Numbered from the stretch's first letter, positions 13,991 through 22,017 are shown. The stretch is 24,483 bases of DNA from JANXDG01 sp964561135 (GCA_964561135.1 CAZLOB010000034.1:1-24483); one strand, 5' to 3'. Made by a program: numbers and translations. Notes: generated by a model not told the origin, from the letters alone.

Positions 13991-14473
13991 TTATACCTTT
14001 GTTAAAAACTGTGCAATAAGTCCAGCAATAGGCGGAAATACAAATGTGCTCGCAAGACGAATAAGTGTAAATTTCCAGCCTAGCATTCCTACTTCCATAG
14101 GTAATCTGTTCACCGATAATAACAACCAACCGGTCAAAAAAGATACCATTGTCCCTGTAGCTGCACCCAACTTTAACAATCCGGCAACAATAGAAAGACT
14201 AATAAAAGGACCACCTGGTGCTAAACTACCAGCAATTGTGCCAATTAGTATTCCTTTTATCCCAGATTCTTTTCCTATCCATTTTAATATCAATTCTTTG
14301 GGAAAAAGTACTTGAACCATCCCTGCTATAACAAATGCGAAAATTAACAATGGCAAAACCTCGCCTGTCATCTTTAAGGCAATTTTTAATCCGGTAATAT
14401 GCTCACCTTTGTAGTATCCTATAATAAGCAGAACGACTGCTAATGAAGCCATTATCATTGTTGATACTAACAT
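13991..14473 (-). CDS. Half-size permease of the COG0701 (YraQ/ArsP-related) type
   Basis: 160 residues from the ATG at 14473, chosen because CAGGAGG lies just upstream and the extra upstream residues are basic and non-conserved. About four membrane segments: residues 3-20, about 38-55, about 78-105 and about 130-157. Typical motifs are LIFAFVIAGMVQVLFP and SLAPGGPFISLSIVAGLLKLGA. Full COG0701 permeases have two such halves (about 300 residues); this is one, so it would have to dimerise or pair with another half. Family members include organoarsenical efflux (ArsP) but most have no known substrate. Proximity to ArsC-type domains is suggestive only. Confidence 0.78.
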   Translation of the reverse strand: MLVSTMIMASLAVVLLIIGYYKGEHITGLKIALKMTGEVLPLLIFAFVIAGMVQVLFPKELILKWIGKESGIKGILIGTIAGSLAPGGPFISLSIVAGLLKLGAATGTMVSFLTGWLLLSVNRLPMEVGMLGWKFTLIRLASTFVFPPIAGLIAQFLTKV

Positions 14474-14605
14474 ATTTGATATCCTCCTGTTTCTATTCGT
14501 TATGTTAACTTTTTTATGATATTTATGAAAACTATTGTACTTAAGGTTCATTAGTCTTTTGCTAACGCCAGCTTTCTTACTTTAGCCAACAAAACTACTT
14601 TAACC

Positions 14606-14830
14606 TCATACAGCAATAACTTCTTTAATTTCAGGTATCTCTTTTTTAATTATTTGTTCAACACCTTGTTTCAGTGTTATCATACTCATTGGACAACCAC
14701 CACATACACCTAACAACCTCACTTTTACAACACCATTTTTTTCATCTACATCTATAAGTTCTATATCACCACCATCTGCTTGTAAATAAGGCCTAATTTT
14801 CTCAATAGTATTTTTAACTTTTTCTTTCAT
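14606..14830 (-). CDS. NifU C-terminal-domain (Nfu-type) iron-sulfur scaffold protein
   Basis: 74 residues, a complete stand-alone NifU C-terminal domain: IEKIRPYLQADGGDIELIDV, then VKVRLLGVCGGCPMSMITLK with the cluster-binding C-x2-C (CGGC), and a conserved helix GVEQIIKKEIPEI. Such proteins hold and transfer Fe-S clusters. GGGGGA precedes the ATG. With the ferredoxin and sulfite reductase nearby it may serve cluster delivery, though the family acts broadly. Confidence 0.93.
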   Translation of the reverse strand: MKEKVKNTIEKIRPYLQADGGDIELIDVDEKNGVVKVRLLGVCGGCPMSMITLKQGVEQIIKKEIPEIKEVIAV

Positions 14831-14848
14831 AAATAATCCCCCTTTTAT

Positions 14849-15544
14849 TTAAAATTTAAACATTAGATAAACTTTTCCAATTGGCGCTAAAGCTATCACA
14901 GCAGCAGATTTGTTTTCTTTCAAATCAACTCCGCCAAGACCAACAACCATTTCTAAATTAAAACCACAACCTAAGTTATTAACTATAAAAACATTGCCTT
15001 GTAATCCTAAACCAGTATGCATAAACCAACCACTTGGGAAAATAAATCCACCTCCACCTCTGAATAATAAAGATATATTATATCTTTCTCTATATATCCC
15101 AGGACAAAAACCAAAATCTAAAGTTATTGGATAATAATAATCTTCCTCTAAATAATACTCATTTTCCTTATCTTTATATAACACAAAAGATGGTTGTAAT
15201 CCAATATAAAAATTTGCAAACGGATTTTTCCTGTTTCTTAACTTCCACCAAAACTTGCTAAATAAAAAAATACCTGTACTTGTAACTTTATCATCTTTTT
15301 CAAATTCATAATCCTCCTCATTATAATAATATGGAGAAAAACCTAAATGTAAATCTTTTTCCAAAATAAATTTTTTATAACTAAAATCAAACCAATCATA
15401 TCCAGTGGAAACACCTAAAGTAACAACATTTTCGTTATAAACACTTAGTGGAGCTGATGGTAAAAAAACAGGCCTCATCCTAATTGAAACACACCCTGTT
15501 AAAAATAATACAGATACCAAAAGTATTTTACTTAACTTTTTCAT
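14849..15544 (-). CDS. Predicted outer-membrane lipoprotein, beta-barrel-like
   Basis: 231 residues. A lipoprotein signal peptide ends at the lipobox LTGC (Cys18). The rest alternates aromatic and polar residues in strand-length runs (for example NFYIGLQPSFVLY, YNISLLFRGGGGF, GLGLQGNVFIV) and ends in KVYLMFKF, with a terminal Phe typical of outer-membrane barrels. I do not recognise the family. A strong AAAGGAGGT lies upstream. It lies between the Nfu gene and the JAMM-ArsC gene; no functional link can be read from the sequence. Confidence 0.7.
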   Translation of the reverse strand: MKKLSKILLVSVLFLTGCVSIRMRPVFLPSAPLSVYNENVVTLGVSTGYDWFDFSYKKFILEKDLHLGFSPYYYNEEDYEFEKDDKVTSTGIFLFSKFWWKLRNRKNPFANFYIGLQPSFVLYKDKENEYYLEEDYYYPITLDFGFCPGIYRERYNISLLFRGGGGFIFPSGWFMHTGLGLQGNVFIVNNLGCGFNLEMVVGLGGVDLKENKSAAVIALAPIGKVYLMFKF

Positions 15545-15639
15545 ATTTTTATTTAACCTCCTTTCGTATTAAACTATTAGAATATCCAAATATCTTTTGG
15601 TAAAATGTATCAACTTGTTTTATACCATTCTTTTTTGGA

Positions 15640-16500
15640 CTACACTACCTCATCTTTCTCAACTTCTTTTATCATTTCATCTATCTTATTTTTTATCTCA
15701 TCTCTTACTTTTCTAAAAAACTCTATTGGTTTATCTTTTGGGTCTGGTATGTTTAAATCGAATTTCTTTTTTGCCGGATAAAATGGGCAAACATCGCCAC
15801 AACCTAAAGTTACTACATAATCAAACTCAATACCTTTTACTTCATCAAACCCTTTACTTTTTTGATTAGAAATATCAATCCCAATTTCTTTCATCACTTC
15901 TATTGCTAAAGGATTAACTATACCAGATGGTTTTGAACCTGCACTATAAGCAACAAATTTTTGCCAGTAAAAATTATTAACTATAGCTTCTGCTATTTGA
16001 CTTCTACAGGAATTTTCTATACATACAAAAAGAATATTTTTTCTTACAATAATTTGTTCTTCTTTAATATTCCCTTCGGTAATTTTAAACGTACCAACTT
16101 CAAGATTATTAAAATCTTTTAAAGAAATAATCACATAATCTGCTTCAGGATAAAATGCCATTTCACAATCTCTTGCTGATGGATAAGCAGGCGCGTTTGT
16201 ATGTGAATGATATATTCCTAACATTTCTATACCTAACTGTCGTATTTCTTTAAAAACTTTGAGTTGTTCTTTAGGATCCATAAAATAACATACTTCTGGT
16301 TTCTCTGATACATTTTGCATTTTATACACTCTCTCCACTATCTTTACCTCTAGACCGTGGACTGTGGAGCGTGGACCGTGGTCTGTGTTCTGTGGAGCGT
16401 GGACTATTTTGCCAGCAAGAATCCCGCATGCTTCTTTAGGATACTCTTTTTTTGCATGTTCTATTATATCTTTAAACTGCTCTTTTGTTAAGTATATCAT
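15640..16500 (-). CDS. JAMM/MPN metallopeptidase fused to an ArsC-type arsenate reductase/LMW-phosphatase domain
   Basis: 286 residues from the ATG at 16500 (GTG at 16512 is an alternative with four more codons). Residues 1 to about 150 are a JAMM domain: E23 in KEACGIL and the zinc motif H-x-H-x10-D (H98, H100, D111 in HSHTNAPAYPSARD), closest to bacterial Mec+/M67 proteins that act on ubiquitin-like sulfur carriers. Residues about 155-280 are ArsC-like with an intact loop C160-x5-R166 (CIENSCRS), the further Cys pair C234/C238 (GCGDVCPF) and IPDPKDKP. A seven-unit heptamer array encodes residues about 36-49. The two activities joined in one chain are unusual. Likely partners: the sulfur carrier at 496-735 for JAMM, and arsenate or a small phosphorylated/oxidised substrate for ArsC. 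Confidence 0.88.
   Translation of the reverse strand: MIYLTKEQFKDIIEHAKKEYPKEACGILAGKIVHAPQNTDHGPRSTVHGLEVKIVERVYKMQNVSEKPEVCYFMDPKEQLKVFKEIRQLGIEMLGIYHSHTNAPAYPSARDCEMAFYPEADYVIISLKDFNNLEVGTFKITEGNIKEEQIIVRKNILFVCIENSCRSQIAEAIVNNFYWQKFVAYSAGSKPSGIVNPLAIEVMKEIGIDISNQKSKGFDEVKGIEFDYVVTLGCGDVCPFYPAKKKFDLNIPDPKDKPIEFFRKVRDEIKNKIDEMIKEVEKDEVV
16353..16401. repeat. 7-bp tandem repeat array, GACCGTG-like, inside the JAMM domain
   Basis: Seven units from 16353 to 16401 (GACCGTG, GACTGTG, GAGCGTG and diverged GTCTGTG, TTCTGTG). Encodes the peptide APQNTDHGPRSTVHGLE in the loop after the KEACGILAG strand. Same family as hemB 5554-5602. Confidence 0.88.
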
Positions 16501-16547
16501 TTTATCCACCACCTCTTGGTTTTAAGTTTATAAGAGGTTTAGACAGT

Positions 16548-17423
16548 TTATTTAATAAACTTTTCAGGATCTTCAATAAATTCAGTATCGCAACCGGGAC
16601 AACAAAGATAATATTCTTTTCCTTTATACACAGCGACCTTTGCTTTCTGTGAAACTTTGAATTTTTTATTCATCACAACACAGACAGCTTCTTTACCAAT
16701 TTCATCAGTGGTCACATCACGAAATGTCGGTTTTTCTTCTTTTGGAACTTCTGATTTTAACGACTTTATAGGCTTTTGTTTTAAATCTTCTGGATTAACT
16801 TGTTCTCCACACCTTGGACAAATAATTATATACTTTTGTGGATTTTTTAATATTTCTTTTTCACAAAAACCACAACATAAGTAGTATGATTTATCATTAT
16901 AATCTACAGCTTTTGTTTTCTTTGATACAACAAACTCTTTTTTCATCACGGGACAAAAAACTTTTTTCCCAATTTCTTCATTTTTTACACTACGAAGTTT
17001 TATATCTTCTTTTTTGGGTTTTATCAACTGAGATTCTTCAACTTCTTCACCACATTTTTGACAAAAAGATTTTATCTCACGTTTTATAAGTTCTTTACCA
17101 CATTTTGGACATTTTCCTGGTTTTGCTTTTTGTATTTCACAATCTTCTTCTGGACAGGCATAAGTCATAAGTATCTGTTTCTTTTGAAGTTCCATTTTAC
17201 ATTTTGGACAGTTTCCTGGTTTTTCTTGTTGTATCTCAGGATGCATTGGACATGTGTAGATAGTAGAGTAAAAAGATTCTTTTATTTCAGCTTTTGCTTT
17301 TTTCTTTCCTACTTTCTCCTCATAATGATGTTCACCAGCATGGCAGCACATCATCGCTGTTACTTTATTACCAACCAGCAAAAAACTTAACAAAATACTG
17401 AAGAAAATATAATTTTTTTTCAT
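16548..17423 (-). CDS. Exported heavy-metal-binding protein with tandem CPMHP and YHS modules
   Basis: 291 residues. Signal peptide at residues 1-23 (ending GNKVTAM). Modules in order: heavy-metal-binding motif TCPMHPEIQQEKPGNCPKC; a variant ACPEEDCEIQKAKPGKCPKC; a zinc ribbon (CQKCGEEV); a YHS-like module with VFCPVMKKEF and YYLCCGFCEKEI; a second ribbon (CPRCGEQV); and a second YHS module with AVCVVMNKKF and YYLCCPGCDTEF. The cysteine-rich repeats suggest binding of copper or another soft metal in the periplasm. It lies directly downstream of cusA and shares both modules with the CusB-like adaptor, so it is probably a metallochaperone or sink for this pump. Good AAGGAGG before the ATG. Confidence 0.85.
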   Translation of the reverse strand: MKKNYIFFSILLSFLLVGNKVTAMMCCHAGEHHYEEKVGKKKAKAEIKESFYSTIYTCPMHPEIQQEKPGNCPKCKMELQKKQILMTYACPEEDCEIQKAKPGKCPKCGKELIKREIKSFCQKCGEEVEESQLIKPKKEDIKLRSVKNEEIGKKVFCPVMKKEFVVSKKTKAVDYNDKSYYLCCGFCEKEILKNPQKYIIICPRCGEQVNPEDLKQKPIKSLKSEVPKEEKPTFRDVTTDEIGKEAVCVVMNKKFKVSQKAKVAVYKGKEYYLCCPGCDTEFIEDPEKFIK

Positions 17424-17465
17424 TTTTTAACCTCCTTTTTCATAGTTCTGTTAACCATTTTCAAC

Positions 17466-17489
17466 GATACTGACAGATATTTTAGTATC
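17466..17489. other. Small inverted repeat in the gap between cusA and the metal-binding gene
   Basis: GATACT and AGTATC flank a 12-nt spacer in the 119-nt gap (17424-17542). On the minus strand no T-run follows, so it is not a standard terminator. It could be an operator or mRNA-processing site; the significance is doubtful. Confidence 0.25.
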
Positions 17490-17542
17490 TTATTACCTCA
17501 TTTCTATCTGACGGTTTCATTACTGTAAAACGATAGATTTTT

Positions 17543-20500
17543 CTATCTTATTTTTCTTTCTTCAAACCAACAATATAGCGTTGGTACGATGAACCATGTT
17601 ATCATCTCAATTATCATACCACCTAAAGATGGTATTGCCATTGGTCTCATCACTTCTTTGCCTGTACCTGGAAAAATGAATATTGGCAAAAGTGCAAAAA
17701 TGGTGGTGATCGTAGTCATAAATGCTGGTCTTATTCTTGCTTTACCAGCAGAAATTGTTGCTTCTATAACTTCTTGTTTTGTTTTTGGTTTTTTTTCAGC
17801 GAATACCTGGTCAAGATATGTCGTCATTATAACACCGTCATCAACAGCAATACCAAAAAGTGCTATAAACCCTACCCATACAGCTACACTGAAATTAAAA
17901 CCATAAATTGCAAGTAACAAAATACCACCACATAGTGTAACAGGTATAGCAGTAAAAATTGTTAATGTTTTACGATGCGACTTGAAATTCATAAAGATAA
18001 TCATATAGTTGATGAACAAACTTATCGGCACAAGAATAGACAACCTTTTTCTTGCACGGACTAAATGTTCATACTGCCCAGACCACTGAATAGAATATCC
18101 AACTGGTAATTTCCCTGCCATCTTTTCTGCTACCAATTTACTTGCTTCTTTCACAAATCCTTCAAGGTCACGACCTCTCACATTCATTAAAACATAAGCA
18201 CGAAGCATACCATTTTCCGAATTTATCATAGCAGGACCTTCAACAAGACGTATCTCAGCAATCTGTCCTAAAGGAATATGTGAGCCAACTGGCGTAGGGA
18301 CCAACAATCTTCGTATTTTTTCAGGGCTATCACGAAGTTCACGAAGATATCTAACGCGCACAGGATACCTTTCTCTACCTTCAATAGTTGTTGTTAAATT
18401 CTCACCACCAATTGCCATCTCAACAACATCCATAACATCTCTAATAGTTAAGTTATATCTTGCAAGTTCTTCACGCTTGGGAATGATTTCAAGATATGGT
18501 TTCCCTGTAATTTTTTCAGCATATAAATCTTCCGCTCCTTTAACATTTTGAACGATATTTTTTATTTCCTCAGCAATCTGTTCAAGTTTTTTCAGATCGT
18601 TCCCAAAAATTTTTACTCCAACAGGAGTTCTTATTCCAGTAGTAAGCATATCTATACGGTTGACAATTGGCTGTGTCCATATGTTTGCAACACCTGGAAA
18701 TCTTAATGCTGCATCCATATCATGAATAAGTTTTTCTTTTGTCATACCTTTCCGCCAGAATTTTTTCGGTTTTAGGTTTATTACTGTTTCAAACATCTCC
18801 ACTGGTGCAGGATCAGTAGCAGTTTCAGCACGTCCTACTTTGCCAACAACTGATTCTACTTCAGGAAACGATTTTATTATTTTATTCTGTATCTGTATAA
18901 TTCTTTGTGCTTCTGTAAGAGAAACAGATGGTGAAACAACCGGCATAAAAAGTATAGAACCTTCATCAAACGGCGGCATAAATTCATAACCTATCCTTGT
19001 AGCAACAAAAATTGATACTATTAAAATTAGCAGTGGTATTGCAAGAAATTTTAATTTATTAGAAAGAACCCATCGCAGTGTTTTCTCATAATACTTAACT
19101 AACACTTTGCTTACTGGATTTTCTTCAATCGGTATAAGTTTCCCACGAAGTAAATAAAAACATAAAACTGGTGTCAAAGTCAACGCAATGAATACTGAAG
19201 CAAGTAACGCAAAGGTTTTTGTATAAGCCAGCGGACGAAATAACTTCCCTTCTTGTGCTTCTAATGCAAAAACTGGCATAAAAGAAACAACAGTGGTCAG
19301 TATTGCAGTAAGCACAGCTGAACCAACTTCTTTTGCTGCTTCAAAGATTACCTCAAGATGTGTTTTTATAGCAGCTTGTATTTTTTCTCTTTCTAAAACA
19401 AGATGGCGGTAAGCGTTCTCCAACATTATTATACCCATATCTACAAGTGTACCAATAGCAATGGCAATCCCACTTAATGACATTATATTTGAGTCAATTT
19501 TTAAAAAATACATAATAATAAAAGATATAAGAACAGCTATCGGTAATGTAGCAGTAACAATCAAACTTGACATTAAATGCCGTAAAAATATAAACACAAC
19601 AATGACAGTAATTGTAATCTGCAAGATTAATGTGTTTCTTAAAGTATTTATTGTATCTATTATAAGTCCTGTTCTGTCATAGAAAGGAACAATTTTTACT
19701 CCTTGAGGCAAACCTAACTCAAGTTCTTTTATACGCTGTTTTACTCTTTTTATAACCTCAAGCGGGTTCTCTTTGTATCGGATAACAACAACACCGCCAA
19801 CAACTTCTTTACCTTCTTTATCCAGTAAACCTCGTCGGAATTCAGGACCTATCTGCAATGTAGCAATATTTTTTATTAATACAGGTGTGCCGTTATGTGA
19901 ACCTACTGCTATATTCAGTATATCTTCAGGTTTTTTAATAAATCCGACACCACGAATTATAAACTCCATACCACCTCTCTCAATAACTTTCGCACCTACA
20001 TCAATGTTAGAATTTCTAACAGCATTAAATACATCGCCTAATTTGACACCGTATATTAAAAGTTTGTTTGGGTCAATATCAATCTGGTATTGTTTTACAA
20101 AACCACCAACAGTAGCAACCTCAGCTACACCTTCAACTGAACTTAATTGGTATCTAATATACCAGTCCTGTATAGACCTTAACTCTTGTAAAGTGTATCC
20201 ATCGCCTTCTACAGTATACCAAAACACCTGACCCAATCCTGTAGCATCAGGTCCAAGAACAGGTGTAACACCAGCAGGTAGGAACTCTTTTGCTTGCTGT
20301 AATTTTTCCAGAATCCTTGAGCGAGCCCAATAGAAATCAACCCAATCATGAAAGATAATATACACTATCGAAAACCCAAAAGCGGATGTAGCACGTATTG
20401 TCTTTACACCAGGTATCCCGAAAAGTTGTGTTGTAAGCGGATATGTTATTTGGTCTTCAACTGTTTGTGGATCCCTACCTGGCCAGTCAACAAAGACAAT

Positions 20501-20641
20501 CTGTTGGTTTTCACCGATATCTGGGATAGCATCAACAGGGACACGATTTATAGCATAAAACCCAAAGATAATCACCAAACCTGTAAAAACTAAAACAACA
20601 AACCTGTTTTTAAGACACCAATCAATAAGTTTGTTTATCAT
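17543..20641 (-). CDS. cusA: CusA-like heavy-metal RND efflux pump
   Basis: 1032-residue inner-membrane proton antiporter, standard length for the heavy-metal (HME) RND group. N-terminus MINKLIDWCLKNRFVV and VDAIPDIGENQQIVFVDWPG are characteristic of CusA/CzcA. Membrane segment 4 carries IAIGTLVDMGIIMLENAYRH, with the Asp and Glu used in proton relay. A second copy of the fold begins near residue 530 (LRWVLSNKLKFLAIPLLILI), and the periplasmic loops are present (for example LYAEKITGKPYLEI). It works with the adjacent CusB-like adaptor and TolC-like channel, in order channel-adaptor-pump. The metal cannot be decided from sequence alone; copper/silver is favoured by the YHS and CPMHP modules next door. 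Confidence 0.95.
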   Translation of the reverse strand: MINKLIDWCLKNRFVVLVFTGLVIIFGFYAINRVPVDAIPDIGENQQIVFVDWPGRDPQTVEDQITYPLTTQLFGIPGVKTIRATSAFGFSIVYIIFHDWVDFYWARSRILEKLQQAKEFLPAGVTPVLGPDATGLGQVFWYTVEGDGYTLQELRSIQDWYIRYQLSSVEGVAEVATVGGFVKQYQIDIDPNKLLIYGVKLGDVFNAVRNSNIDVGAKVIERGGMEFIIRGVGFIKKPEDILNIAVGSHNGTPVLIKNIATLQIGPEFRRGLLDKEGKEVVGGVVVIRYKENPLEVIKRVKQRIKELELGLPQGVKIVPFYDRTGLIIDTINTLRNTLILQITITVIVVFIFLRHLMSSLIVTATLPIAVLISFIIMYFLKIDSNIMSLSGIAIAIGTLVDMGIIMLENAYRHLVLEREKIQAAIKTHLEVIFEAAKEVGSAVLTAILTTVVSFMPVFALEAQEGKLFRPLAYTKTFALLASVFIALTLTPVLCFYLLRGKLIPIEENPVSKVLVKYYEKTLRWVLSNKLKFLAIPLLILIVSIFVATRIGYEFMPPFDEGSILFMPVVSPSVSLTEAQRIIQIQNKIIKSFPEVESVVGKVGRAETATDPAPVEMFETVINLKPKKFWRKGMTKEKLIHDMDAALRFPGVANIWTQPIVNRIDMLTTGIRTPVGVKIFGNDLKKLEQIAEEIKNIVQNVKGAEDLYAEKITGKPYLEIIPKREELARYNLTIRDVMDVVEMAIGGENLTTTIEGRERYPVRVRYLRELRDSPEKIRRLLVPTPVGSHIPLGQIAEIRLVEGPAMINSENGMLRAYVLMNVRGRDLEGFVKEASKLVAEKMAGKLPVGYSIQWSGQYEHLVRARKRLSILVPISLFINYMIIFMNFKSHRKTLTIFTAIPVTLCGGILLLAIYGFNFSVAVWVGFIALFGIAVDDGVIMTTYLDQVFAEKKPKTKQEVIEATISAGKARIRPAFMTTITTIFALLPIFIFPGTGKEVMRPMAIPSLGGMIIEMITWFIVPTLYCWFEERKIR

Positions 20642-20691
20642 AATTTACACTTTTCTGTAATTAAAGTTTTAGGTTATAAAAAATACTCTTT

Positions 20692-21975
20692 TTAATGCTT
20701 ATGTTCAACTTTTTTTGGTTCCTCTTTTATTTCTTCAGCAGCACCGTATAACAACGCTTGACCACCAGTTAATGTTGTTTGTGAATCAAGCATAAAATTG
20801 CCGTCTGTTACAACAAAGTCGCCTTCTTTTAACCCACTTACAATCTCTACATAACCATCTCCCCAAAAACCAGTTTTTACCTCCTGCGGTCTATATCTGC
20901 CATCACCCAAGTCAAGATATACAATCTTTCGTGTCCCAGTATCAATGATGGCACTCTCAGGTACACTTAATACTTTCCCATAAGTTACTTTTATTTCAAC
21001 AATAGCATACATCTCAAGTTTAAGAAGGTTTTTTGGATCTTCAACGAAAATCCTTGCTTTAGCTGAACGTATTTGTTGGTTCAAAGTTTTTTCTATAAAT
21101 CTAACAACTCCTTTGAAGGTTATATTTGGATATGCTAAGAAATTTACATTAACTGCTAAACCTGGTTTTATTAAACCAATATCATATTCATACACATCTG
21201 CATGAACCCAAACATTTTTAGCTGGATAAATCAAACTTTTATCTGGTTCATCCATCTTCTCAAGTTCGGATATATCTTGCTCAGTATAACCAAGAAGAAA
21301 CAGACGAATCTTTGCTGCTTCAATCAGTTCTTTATTACCATTTTTATAACTTGAAATATATTCCTGTTGTGCTAAATAGAGTTCATAGTCAGCTGCTACT
21401 TTTCCTGGTAGACGAATTGTTTTTGTAAGATAGTTTTTTTGTACCCTCTGACTTTTTAATCCAGTAACCTTTCTTATATTTTCATCAACAATAATTACAC
21501 TTTCATTCCCTTTATAGATAGGGATTAAAGCCATAGCACAAACAGGACATTTCCCAGGTTTATCAAGACGAACCTGTGGATGCATTGAACATGTCCAATA
21601 TAGAATTTCTTTCTCTGTTGTTTGTGGTTCATGTTTTGTAGGTTTGGTCTCTACTGTTTCCTGACCGACATATTTCTCAGGATCTTTACTCATCTCAGAA
21701 TCACAGCCTGGACAACAAAAATAGTATGTCTTCCCTTTATAGTCAACAGCTAAGGTTTCCTCTGTGACTGTAAACTCATTTTTTGTCACAGGACAGACCG
21801 CCTTTAAGCCAACCTCTGTACTTTTAACTTTGCGAACAGATAACACATTTTTTTTAGCACAACCAACTGCTACAACAAAAAGTAAACAGACAAAAAAAAT
21901 CTTTAACTTTACTACTGCTGTGTACTTTGTAAATTTTGTTGGTTTATGATTTCCATTTATTGTTTTGTTCAACAT
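20692..21975 (-). CDS. cusB: CusB-like periplasmic adaptor with N-terminal YHS and heavy-metal-binding modules
   Basis: 427 residues from the ATG at 21975, preferred over a TTG nine codons upstream because AAGGAG lies 7 nt before it. Hydrophobic segment at about 24-38 ending in AVGC (Cys39, probable lipobox). Then a YHS module with AVCPVTKNEF and YYFCCPGCDSEM, a heavy-metal-binding module YWTCSMHPQVRLDKPGKCPV, and the adaptor body: IRLPGKVAADYELYLAQQEY, helices, NVWVHADVYEYDIGLIKPG and a barrel plus C-terminal domain to GGQALLYG. The tail is His/Lys-rich (VEHKH). The lipoyl-like half before YLAQQEY looks short; this may be a subfamily trait. The linker KPTKHEPQTTE may be another degraded heptamer array. 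Confidence 0.9.
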   Translation of the reverse strand: MLNKTINGNHKPTKFTKYTAVVKLKIFFVCLLFVVAVGCAKKNVLSVRKVKSTEVGLKAVCPVTKNEFTVTEETLAVDYKGKTYYFCCPGCDSEMSKDPEKYVGQETVETKPTKHEPQTTEKEILYWTCSMHPQVRLDKPGKCPVCAMALIPIYKGNESVIIVDENIRKVTGLKSQRVQKNYLTKTIRLPGKVAADYELYLAQQEYISSYKNGNKELIEAAKIRLFLLGYTEQDISELEKMDEPDKSLIYPAKNVWVHADVYEYDIGLIKPGLAVNVNFLAYPNITFKGVVRFIEKTLNQQIRSAKARIFVEDPKNLLKLEMYAIVEIKVTYGKVLSVPESAIIDTGTRKIVYLDLGDGRYRPQEVKTGFWGDGYVEIVSGLKEGDFVVTDGNFMLDSQTTLTGGQALLYGAAEEIKEEPKKVEHKH

Positions 21976-22017
21976 TTTGTTTCTCCTTTTTGTCCGTTTC
22001 AAAAAATTTTATTTAGA

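Noticed and set aside
13941..14129. Minus-strand open frame overlapping the permease
   Set aside because: Different frame from the permease, which has clear membrane segments and a strong ribosome-binding site; this frame has neither.
15586..15600. CCAAA...TTTGG inverted repeat between the JAMM-ArsC gene and the lipoprotein gene
   Set aside because: Only 5 bp with no T-run and no operator similarity that I can support.
17532..17547. Perfect 6-bp hairpin (GATAGA, 4-nt loop, TCTATC) at the cusA stop codon
   Set aside because: No T-run follows on the minus strand and the stem is A/T-rich, so I do not call a terminator.
18765..18785. A GGTTTTAGGTTTA stretch in cusA that resembles the GGTTTTA heptamers
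   Set aside because: It encodes INLKPKKFW, a normal conserved CusA segment, and has fewer than two full units; not counted as an array.
19773..20231. Long open frame on the plus strand
   Set aside because: Antisense to cusA; composition is that of a complementary-strand shadow and no family is recognised.
21390..21430. Apparent internal deletion in the CusB-like adaptor before YLAQQEY
   Set aside because: I recall adaptors of this subfamily with the same direct GKVA-x-ELY-x-AQ transition, so it is probably a subfamily trait and not a lesion.
21617..21652. Possible degraded heptamer array in the cusB-like gene (KPTKHEPQTTE linker)
   Set aside because: The 7-nt period can be drawn but no two units match well; too weak to list as a repeat.
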